Both the position numbers and the translations under genes were made by a program. A stretch of 7,653 bases of DNA, taken from DASZXJ01 sp035545895 (GTDB taxonomy: Bacteria > Planctomycetota > Phycisphaerae > Tepidisphaerales > Tepidisphaeraceae). Below are positions 1-4,671 of this stretch, in pieces; position 1 is the first letter of the stretch, and every line of letters starts with the position of its first letter. The notes beneath the pieces are model-generated. The model was not told where the DNA came from and ran no database searches. It worked only from the letters and a program-made list of their open reading frames with translations. The DNA lies in assembly GCA_035545895.1 (NCBI GenBank), contig DASZXJ010000172.1:1-7653 (forward strand), given 5' to 3'.

Positions 1-1
1 A

Positions 2-141
2 AGTGAACGATCGGCTTGTTACAGTCTGTCCGCACGGCCTTGCCTCCTTGCAGTGGTTCAAGAGTGTGGTAACTCCCAGAATCTACAAGAGGCAGGGCCG
101 TCGCGCTATAACGCCACTCAAAAATCAGATGAAATATCCGG
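2..141 (-). repeat. 140-bp terminal repeat, left copy
   Basis: These 140 bases are the exact reverse complement of 7514-7653; identity ends sharply at 141/7514, and only base 1 lies outside. Inside is a long imperfect hairpin: 34-46 pairs with 89-101 (13 pairs, one G-T wobble), then base 47 is bulged and 48-50 pairs with 86-88, leaving a 35-nt loop. No convincing ORF is present. The copy lies 32 bases past the stop codon of the minus-strand gene ending at 174, so read along that gene it has the same orientation as the right copy has to its upstream gene. Most likely a dispersed intergenic repeat that limited assembly; there is no transposase in between. Confidence 0.9.
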
Positions 142-173
142 CCTAGTTGCCAAACCTGCGATTGAAATCGTGT

Positions 174-410
174 CTATGCGACCAATTTTGACCGCGACCT
201 TCGGCTGCGGTCGTATGACAGGGGCAACAGCGCCGCTCGCGGCAATGTGACCATTGCAAACGTCCGTCCCTCTCCATCAGCGAATTCCACTTCGCATCGG
301 CCCGACTTATACAATTCGACAACAGTGCCGACTTGCCCTCTTTTAAGCTTGTGGCGTGGCTGATCCTTCAGCAATGCGACAACATCAAGAAGTTTGATAT
401 CACGTGCCAC
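174..410 (-). CDS. DUF4926-type small protein
   Basis: A 78-residue protein. Residues 7-64 match what I know of the DUF4926 family: a leading LLDVVALLKD segment, a central LKRGQVGTVVELY block at 22-34, the acidic EVEFAD strand at 40-45, GRT at 48-50 and a closing LLPL at 61-64. The pattern suggests a small beta-rich, SH3-like fold; the function is unknown. Residues 65-78 are an extra basic tail (SYDRSRRSRSKLVA) beyond the usual end. I chose the GTG at 410 because a perfect GGAGG at 416-420 lies five bases upstream; a TTG at 422 would put that site inside the gene. It overlaps the last 11 bases of the broken DUF6883 gene at 400-652, the neighbour this family commonly has, implying an old two-gene operon. 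Family call fairly sure, function open. Confidence 0.72.
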   Translation of the reverse strand: MARDIKLLDVVALLKDQPRHKLKRGQVGTVVELYKSGRCEVEFADGEGRTFAMVTLPRAALLPLSYDRSRRSRSKLVA

Positions 411-652
411 GACGCCCTCCAAGAACAGTCTTCACATAACAACTTGTCAGCCGAGGAATATCCGAACCAATCTCGATGATCCATCCGCTGCGCGCAAAAC
501 TGCAAGAATATTCGCATGGGCCGAAGTAATGCCCAAGGCCGAGGTAAATACACGTGCTTTGTGTCTACCTGTTCGGTGGAACCTGTTCAAACAATACCCA
601 CAAGCTTTCCGCGAACATCAATTTGCGCTTGATGGCCATTCGGAAGCTTCAT
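400..652 (-). pseudogene. DUF6883-type gene, frameshifted and internally deleted
   Basis: Reading the minus strand in successive frames recovers three conserved blocks of the DUF6883 family. From the ATG at 652 comes MKLPNGHQAQIDVRGKL. After a one-base loss near 601-604 (frame 1 hits TGA within a few codons) comes GYCLNRFHRTGRHKARVF followed by TSALGITSAHANILAVLR. At about 487-495 the frame switches again, directly into the C-terminal block RSGWIIEIGSDIPRLTSCYV, which runs on to a TGA at 400-402. Intact relatives have roughly 35-40 more residues between the last two blocks, so this second lesion is a real deletion rather than only a read error. The end overlaps the DUF4926 start by 11 bases, the arrangement of a translationally coupled pair. 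Function of the family is unknown to me. The gene is dead here, although its partner is intact. Confidence 0.72.
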
Positions 653-685
653 ATAGGCAACACAATTCCCCTGAATTCAATAAAG

Positions 686-779
686 TGGAGGCGGCAGGGT
701 TTGAACCTGCATCTCGGGCATCGCACGACCGCTTGCGCGACCTCACAACGCCGTGCTCTGCCAATTGAGCTACGCCCCC
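686..779 (-). tRNA. tRNA-like gene, alanine-type acceptor, about 21-nt anticodon-arm insertion
   Basis: On the minus strand the 7-bp acceptor stem GGGGGCG (779-773) pairs with CGCCTCC (693-687), including a G3-U70 wobble, the identity mark of tRNA-Ala, and the discriminator is A (686). The D arm is GCTC/GAGC with a GG-containing loop (770-755). The T arm is GCAGG-TTCAAAC-CCTGC (710-694). CCA is not encoded. Between D arm and T stem there are 43 nt after A26, where a class I tRNA has 22. Removing 21 nt (726-746) leaves loop TTTGCGA with anticodon TGC (Ala) on a poor stem: CGGCG/TGCCC has four pairs, one of them G-U, and a C-C mismatch. Read straight through, the loop TTGTGAG would give GTG (His), but that stem does not pair and the G-1/C73 of tRNA-His is absent. 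Could be an intron-bearing tRNA, a dead tRNA, or a site of small duplication. Confidence 0.62.
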
Positions 780-785
780 GGCTCA

Positions 786-813
786 TATATACAATCAGCG
801 ATTAAAATTCCAA
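786..813 (-). promoter_or_regulatory. Probable promoter of the tRNA-like gene
   Basis: On the minus strand a TTGGAA -35-like box (813-808) and a TATATA -10-like box (791-786) are 16 bases apart, in an AT-rich patch. The -10 ends six bases before the tRNA 5' end at 779, so transcription would begin at or almost at the mature 5' end. Sequence match is moderate (4 of 6 in each box). Confidence 0.45.
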
Positions 814-970
814 ATATTATTGTCCCGGATAAAAATTCTGCATTGCGCAAATTGACGCTGTTTCGCGCAAATCGGCAGGTATTTAGGGAGAAGCGAGAGG
901 ATAATAAGGTGACTCGGCGATGGGATGACCAAGTGAAAATAAGGGACAAGTTGAAGCGCCTCTGCAAACG

Positions 971-989
971 CCCACGGCGTCGCCGTGGG
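971..989. repeat. Perfect 8-bp hairpin with 3-nt loop
   Basis: CCCACGGC at 971-978 and GCCGTGGG at 982-989 pair perfectly around GTC. It is GC-rich, but neither strand follows it with a T-run, so it is a poor intrinsic terminator. It sits between the divergent tRNA and xylA promoters, upstream of the xylA -35 box. Role unknown. Confidence 0.6.
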
Positions 990-1039
990 GTCCACTCGAT
1001 TTCCGTGAAATTGCGAAAACGAACCCAAAACCGCCCTGT

Positions 1040-1067
1040 TTGACATGACTTGATTGCCGCTTCAATC
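1040..1067 (+). promoter_or_regulatory. Candidate xylA promoter
   Basis: A perfect TTGACA -35 box lies at 1040-1045. The best -10 is TTCAAT at 1061-1066 with a short 15-bp spacer; nothing better lies at 17 bp. A small dyad GATTG (1052-1056)/CAATC (1063-1067) overlaps the spacer and -10. A start near 1073 would give a leader of about 37 nt before the xylA ATG. Confidence 0.4.
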
Positions 1068-1097
1068 TTTAGACACTTTCATCCTTACATCGAAAGG

Positions 1098-1109
1098 GAA
1101 ACGCGTTTC
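1098..1109 (+). promoter_or_regulatory. 12-bp perfect palindrome against the xylA start codon
   Basis: GAAACGCGTTTC is a perfect 12-bp palindrome with a central CG, ending one base before the xylA ATG at 1110. Palindromes with a central CpG and flanking AAA/TTT are typical of LacI-family operators. It lies downstream of the candidate promoter, where a bound repressor would block elongation, and it fills the gap between the ribosome-binding site (AAAGGG, 1093-1098) and the start. Operator function is inference; no regulator gene is in the window. Confidence 0.4.
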
Positions 1110-2276
1110 ATGAGCAACTACAAAGCAGATCCGAAAATGAAGTTTACCTTTGGTTTGTGGACGGTTGGGAACATTGGCCGCGACCCATTTGGGGAACCGA
1201 CACGCCCGCGCATTTCGCCCGTGGAGATCGTCGAATTGCTCGCGGAGGTCGGCGCGTATGGCGTGAATTTTCACGACAACGATTTGATTCCGATCGACGC
1301 TTCATCCGCCGAAGCTGAGCGGATCAAGAAGGATTTCAAGAAAGTCTTGAAAAACACGGGTCTAGTCGTGCCGATGGCGACGACCAATCTCTTTTCCGAT
1401 CCCGTTTTCAAGGATGGCGCGTTCACCAGCAACAACGCGAAGATTCGCGCCTACGCCATCCAAAAGACCATGCGCGCCATGGAACTGGGCGCGGAGATGG
1501 GCGCGAAGATTTACGTTTTCTGGGGCGGTCGCGAGGGAATCGAAACCGACGCCACCAAAAACCCGGTCGAATCGATCAAACGATTCCGCGAAGCGATCAA
1601 CTTCCTCTGCGAATATTCGATCAGCCGGAAGTTTGGCTACAAGTTCGCGTTTGAGGCCAAGCCCAATGAGCCGCGCGGGCATATGTATTTTGCTGTCACG
1701 GGATCGTATTTGGCGCTAATTCCCACGCTGGCACATCCCGAGATGTGCGGAGTGAACCCGGAAGTGGCTCATGAGCACATGGCCGGGCTGGATTTCGTGC
1801 ATCACGTCGCCCAGGCGATTGAAATGGGCAAGCTGTTTCACATCGATCTGAACGATCAGGAATTCGGGCGATATGACCAGGATTTCCGCTTCGGCTCAGC
1901 CAATCTCAAGCATGCGTTCTTTTTGGTGAAGCTGCTGGAAGACAGCAAATACAACGGCCCCCGCCATTTCGACGCGCACGCGTATCGCCAGAGCGATCTG
2001 GCAGATGTAAAGGAATTTGCCCGCGGCAATATGCGGACGTACATGATCCTGGCGGAGAAAGCCAAACGCTGGAACGCTGATAAGGAAATTCAGTCTTTGC
2101 TGAAGGAGATTAACGTCGGCGACAGTTCCCTCTCCAGCCTGACTCGCAAATTCAGCACAGCCAATGCCGTCAAGCTGTTATCAACCAACCTGGATCGTGT
2201 GGAACTCGCCAAAGCTCGCCTACCATATGAGCGGCTGGATCAGTTAACGATGGAAATCGTCATGGGTGTCCGGTGA
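1110..2276 (+). CDS. xylA: Xylose isomerase, class I (actinobacterial type)
   Basis: Cytosolic, divalent-metal-dependent aldose-ketose isomerase converting D-xylose to D-xylulose (members also act on glucose). The 388 residues equal the length of Streptomyces XylA, and the whole chain aligns with a one-residue offset. Visible active-site and metal residues are W17, H55 and D58 in FHDND, F95, W138, E182 and K184 in EAKPNEPRG, E218 and H221 in NPEVAHE, D246, D256 and D258 in YDQDFRFG, and D288 in GPRHFD. Two nearby positions vary (FHDND for FHDDD, EAKPN for EPKPN), but no catalytic residue is lost. I chose the ATG at 1110 because AAAGGG lies 12 bases upstream and the protein then begins as in the family; a TTG at 1050 would add 20 unmatched residues. 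guaA follows after 48 bases with its own apparent promoter. No xylulokinase or sugar transporter is in the window, so the physiological substrate is not certain. Confidence 0.93.
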   Translation: MSNYKADPKMKFTFGLWTVGNIGRDPFGEPTRPRISPVEIVELLAEVGAYGVNFHDNDLIPIDASSAEAERIKKDFKKVLKNTGLVVPMATTNLFSDPVFKDGAFTSNNAKIRAYAIQKTMRAMELGAEMGAKIYVFWGGREGIETDATKNPVESIKRFREAINFLCEYSISRKFGYKFAFEAKPNEPRGHMYFAVTGSYLALIPTLAHPEMCGVNPEVAHEHMAGLDFVHHVAQAIEMGKLFHIDLNDQEFGRYDQDFRFGSANLKHAFFLVKLLEDSKYNGPRHFDAHAYRQSDLADVKEFARGNMRTYMILAEKAKRWNADKEIQSLLKEINVGDSSLSSLTRKFSTANAVKLLSTNLDRVELAKARLPYERLDQLTMEIVMGVR

Positions 2277-2289
2277 CTGTGAATATTCT

Positions 2290-2318
2290 TTGACTCGCAA
2301 CCTCTGTTGCGATATTTA
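2290..2318 (+). promoter_or_regulatory. guaA promoter with palindromic operator in the spacer
   Basis: TTGACT (2290-2295) and TATTTA (2313-2318) are 17 bases apart. The spacer is filled by a perfect 7-bp inverted repeat, TCGCAAC (2295-2301) and GTTGCGA (2306-2312), around CTCT. The -10 ends seven bases before the guaA ATG at 2325, so the transcript would be leaderless or nearly so, in keeping with the lack of a Shine-Dalgarno sequence. The half-sites CGCAA/TTGCG resemble those of the enterobacterial PurR box, but with a 6-nt instead of a 4-nt gap. The structure is plain; the regulator is inference. Confidence 0.55.
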
Positions 2319-2324
2319 TCTCCG

Positions 2325-3869
2325 ATGGTCCACGACGAAGTCATACCGATTCTTGATTTTGGCGCTCAATACGCCCAGCTAATCGCCCGGCGTGTGCGCG
2401 AAGCCGGGGTTTATTCTGAACTGGTTCGCCCGGATATTTCCATCGAAGAACTGAAGAAAATGAAGTTGAAAGGCCTGATCCTGTCAGGCGGACCAAGCAG
2501 CGTCTATGAGCCAAACGCGCCAAAGTGTGATCCGCGCATCTTTGATCTTGGCGTGCCGGTTCTTGGGATTTGCTATGGGATGCAACTGGCGGCACAGGTT
2601 CTTGGCGGCGACGTGAAACCCGCCAAAGCGCGCGAATTTGGACGTGCCAAATTGCGAGTGAGCCAGGATGATCCGCTTGTCCACGGCCTGCCCGGCGACA
2701 CGACCGTCTGGATGAGCCACGGCGATCAGGTGCACGACCTGCCCAGGGATTTCGTTGCGCTGGCGACGACCCCCACTTGTCCTTACGCAGCGGCCAAGCA
2801 TTCGACCAAGCCGTTCTGGGGCGTGCAGTTTCACCCTGAAGTGACGCACACTCCGCGCGGCGAGCAAATCTTTCATAACTTCGTTTACGACATCTGCAAA
2901 TGCGCCGGCTCATGGACGATGGGAAACTTTGTAGAAGAGGCGGTCAAAACCATTCGCAAACAGGTAGGCAGCGGCAAAGTCATCTGCGGCTTGAGCGGTG
3001 GTGTCGATTCTTCCGTCGCGGCAGCGCTCATTCACAGAGCCATTGGTGAACAACTCGTCTGCATCTTCGTCGATAACGGGCTGCTTCGAAAAAATGAACG
3101 CGAACTGGTCGAATCGACTTTCCGCGATCATTTCAAGATCAACCTTCGCACGCACGATGCAAGCCGGCATTTTCTCGACGAGTTGAAGGGCGTGACCGAT
3201 CCGCAGCAAAAGCGCAAAATCATCGGCCGTGAGTTTATCGAAGCATTCAAGCGCGAAGCCAAATTAATCGACGGGGCCAAGTTTCTTGCACAAGGCACGC
3301 TTTATCCCGACGTGATCGAATCCGGGCATGGCCATGCAGGCGCAACCGCCAATATCAAACTGCATCACAACGTCGGCGGCTTGCCAGAACAACTGGGATT
3401 TGAACTGGTCGAGCCGCTTCGCGATCTATTCAAGGACGAAGTTCGCAAGCTGGGCGAAGTGCTCGGCCTGCCCGAGCAAATCGTCTGGCGACACCCCTTC
3501 CCCGGCCCGGGACTGGCCGTGCGAGTCATTGGTGACATCACCCCAGAGCGACTTCGCGTCTTACGCGATGCCGATGAGATCGTGCTCGAAGAACTCATTG
3601 CCGCGAATCTATATCGCAAAACAGCCCAGGTTTTCGCGGTGCTATTGCCAATCGGCACGGTGGGCGTGATGGGCGATGCCCGGTCGTACGACAGCGTGAT
3701 CGCAATCCGAGCCGTCGAAAGCCAGGACTTCATGACCGCCGACTGGGCAAGAATTCCGTTTGATGTGCTGGCCGAGATGAGCAACCGCATCATCAACGAA
3801 GTGCGCGGAGTGAACCGGGTTGTTTACGACATCAGCACCAAACCGCCGGCGACGATTGAGTGGGAGTAA
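2325..3869 (+). CDS. guaA: GMP synthase (glutamine-hydrolysing)
   Basis: Catalyses XMP + ATP + glutamine to GMP, the last step of de novo guanine nucleotide synthesis, in the cytosol. The 514 residues match the family length. The N-terminal class I glutamine amidotransferase domain (about 6-190) has nucleophile C83 in GICYGMQ and the partners H170 and E172 in QFHPEV. The ATP pyrophosphatase domain follows, with its PP-loop SGGVDSS at 224-230. The C-terminal dimerisation part carries PFPGPGLAVR and ends in YDISTKPPATIEWE, as expected. Nothing is missing. The ATG at 2325 gives the family's N-terminus directly before ILDFGAQY; a TTG at 2307 lies inside the palindrome and is not preferred. Neither start has a Shine-Dalgarno sequence. 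It lies 48 bases downstream of xylA, is converged upon by the repressor gene at 3922, and is probably transcribed at least partly from its own promoter. Confidence 0.97.
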   Translation: MVHDEVIPILDFGAQYAQLIARRVREAGVYSELVRPDISIEELKKMKLKGLILSGGPSSVYEPNAPKCDPRIFDLGVPVLGICYGMQLAAQVLGGDVKPAKAREFGRAKLRVSQDDPLVHGLPGDTTVWMSHGDQVHDLPRDFVALATTPTCPYAAAKHSTKPFWGVQFHPEVTHTPRGEQIFHNFVYDICKCAGSWTMGNFVEEAVKTIRKQVGSGKVICGLSGGVDSSVAAALIHRAIGEQLVCIFVDNGLLRKNERELVESTFRDHFKINLRTHDASRHFLDELKGVTDPQQKRKIIGREFIEAFKREAKLIDGAKFLAQGTLYPDVIESGHGHAGATANIKLHHNVGGLPEQLGFELVEPLRDLFKDEVRKLGEVLGLPEQIVWRHPFPGPGLAVRVIGDITPERLRVLRDADEIVLEELIAANLYRKTAQVFAVLLPIGTVGVMGDARSYDSVIAIRAVESQDFMTADWARIPFDVLAEMSNRIINEVRGVNRVVYDISTKPPATIEWE

Positions 3870-3921
3870 AAGATCAACTTTAACGATTGAACTTTTTTCC
3901 CTGACGGCTCTTGATCGAACT

Positions 3922-4584
3922 TCAAGTTGCTTCGACGAGGATTTTTGCTGCAACTCCCGACCCCAGCGTAATTGTCGAACCTCTTTGAGGCCGGATCGTA
4001 ACAGCCTGAGCGATCGGGTCGCGCTTCTCCACGACCACGCCAGAGCCGGGGGTTAATCCTGATTGATTGACGAACTGCAAAAAGGCGGGTTCCTGATCGA
4101 CGATGCGCGCGATGCGTACGGGCCGGGCAAGATCGCAGTCGGCCAGACTATACATAGGCGGGCGATTGATCTGCCCACGTGCCGAAGGAATCGGATCGCC
4201 ATGAGGATCAACCGTCGGATGGCCAAGGCATTCGTCGATGCGCTGAAGAACTTTGTCGGAAATGACGTGTTCGAGTTCCTCGGCCTCGGCGTGAACTTCG
4301 GACCAATCCAGGCCGAGGATTTTGACGAGGAACAATTCGACCAGTCGGTGGCGACGCAAAACATGAAGCGCCAGTTGCTCGCCTCCACTGGTCAAACGAA
4401 CACCGCTGCGGGGTTCGTAAGCAACCAACCCCGAGTCAGCGAGCGCCTTAATCATGCTCGTGGCCGTGCCCGGCACTACGCCCATGATGGTCGCCAGACG
4501 TCCCATCGTAACGAGTTCGCCAGGCGCATCTTGTTGTGCCACATAGAGTTGCTTCAAATAGTTTTCGACCGTACTCGAGGGCAT
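3922..4584 (-). CDS. mntR: DtxR/MntR-family metal-dependent transcriptional repressor
   Basis: A 220-residue homodimeric regulator that, in this family, binds DNA when loaded with Mn(II) or Fe(II). Domains in order: winged helix-turn-helix (1-70, starting SSTVENYLKQLY); dimerisation and metal domain (71-140) with RHRL at 78-81 and HAEAEELEHVISD at 98-110; C-terminal SH3-like/FeoA-type domain (about 150-220). H79, E83, H98, E105 and H106 correspond to DtxR metal ligands. Position 102 is Glu as in MntR, not Cys as in DtxR. However, the MntR ligands D8 and E11 are replaced by N8 and K11. I chose the ATG at 4584 because the family begins there; the frame upstream adds 23 unmatched residues. No Shine-Dalgarno is visible. 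The divergent neighbour is mntH, its natural target, which supports a manganese or iron uptake repressor. The symbol is by context; metal choice is unproven. Confidence 0.88.
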   Translation of the reverse strand: MPSSTVENYLKQLYVAQQDAPGELVTMGRLATIMGVVPGTATSMIKALADSGLVAYEPRSGVRLTSGGEQLALHVLRRHRLVELFLVKILGLDWSEVHAEAEELEHVISDKVLQRIDECLGHPTVDPHGDPIPSARGQINRPPMYSLADCDLARPVRIARIVDQEPAFLQFVNQSGLTPGSGVVVEKRDPIAQAVTIRPQRGSTITLGSGVAAKILVEAT

Positions 4585-4592
4585 CAAGGCAA

Positions 4593-4620
4593 ATTGTACA
4601 AACCTGCTTGATTTTGGCAA
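4593..4620 (-). promoter_or_regulatory. Promoter of the DtxR/MntR gene, nearly leaderless
   Basis: On the minus strand TTGCCA (4620-4615, 5 of 6) and TACAAT (4598-4593, 5 of 6) are 16 bases apart, the best promoter in the window. Only eight bases separate the -10 from the ATG at 4584, so the mRNA should start about two bases before the start codon. This agrees with the missing ribosome-binding site. The left arm of the long dyad (4607-4616) lies in its spacer and touches the -35 box, allowing autoregulation. Confidence 0.6.
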
Positions 4621-4654
4621 ACCAACTGATACATTTTGACTAATCAAAATCAAG
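4607..4654. promoter_or_regulatory. Divergent control region of mntR and mntH with nested dyads
   Basis: Two inverted repeats are visible. One is an 18-bp dyad ATTTTGA-CTAA-TCAAAAT at 4633-4650. The other is a perfect 10-bp pair, CTTGATTTTG at 4607-4616 and CAAAATCAAG at 4645-4654, 28 bases apart and sharing its right arm with the first. A weak mntH promoter fits here, TTGATT (4608-4613) and TACATT (4630-4635) with 16 bp between, which would put the dyad across the start point. The most economical reading is the operator of the DtxR/MntR protein encoded next door. The dyads are seen; the binding is inferred. Confidence 0.5.
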
Positions 4655-4671
4655 ATTGCGGCCGATCTACG

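Larger units (their letters stand above)
780..1109. other. 330-bp gene-free control region between tRNA and xylA
   Basis: No credible gene on either strand. Contents: the tRNA promoter at its left end; an 8-bp direct repeat GCGCAAAT at 845-852 and 865-872 (20-bp period, about two helical turns), the first part of an 8-bp palindrome TTGCGCAA; a perfect 8-bp hairpin CCCACGGC/GCCGTGGG at 971-978 and 982-989 without a following T-run; and the xylA promoter and operator-like palindrome at the right end. A very basic 44-codon frame (909-1043) is present but is not credible as a gene. Confidence 0.6.

Noticed and set aside
190..212. GC-rich hairpin GACCGC/GCGGTC
   Set aside because: It lies inside the last codons of the DUF4926 gene and has no T-run after it on either strand, so it is not called as a terminator.
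368..553. 61-codon minus-strand frame
   Set aside because: It reads the DUF6883 remnant in the wrong frame; the conserved blocks lie in the other two frames here.
394..768. 124-codon plus-strand frame running into the tRNA
   Set aside because: Antisense to the pseudogene and the tRNA; its C-terminal part is a translation of the complement of the tRNA, a common false gene.
909..1043. 44-codon frame from GTG, very rich in Arg and Lys
   Set aside because: No recognisable family, a region holding a perfect hairpin and promoter elements, and the frame runs unbroken back into the tRNA, so openness is not evidence of coding.
3871..3898. Possible terminator after guaA, with a run of six T
   Set aside because: The only stem before the T-run is about four pairs (TCAA/TTGA) with a 9-nt loop, too weak to call. 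The preceding AACTTT copies are direct, not inverted, repeats.
4063..4611. 182-codon plus-strand frame opposite the regulator gene
   Set aside because: Pure antisense shadow of the DtxR/MntR gene, which has clear family motifs on the minus strand.
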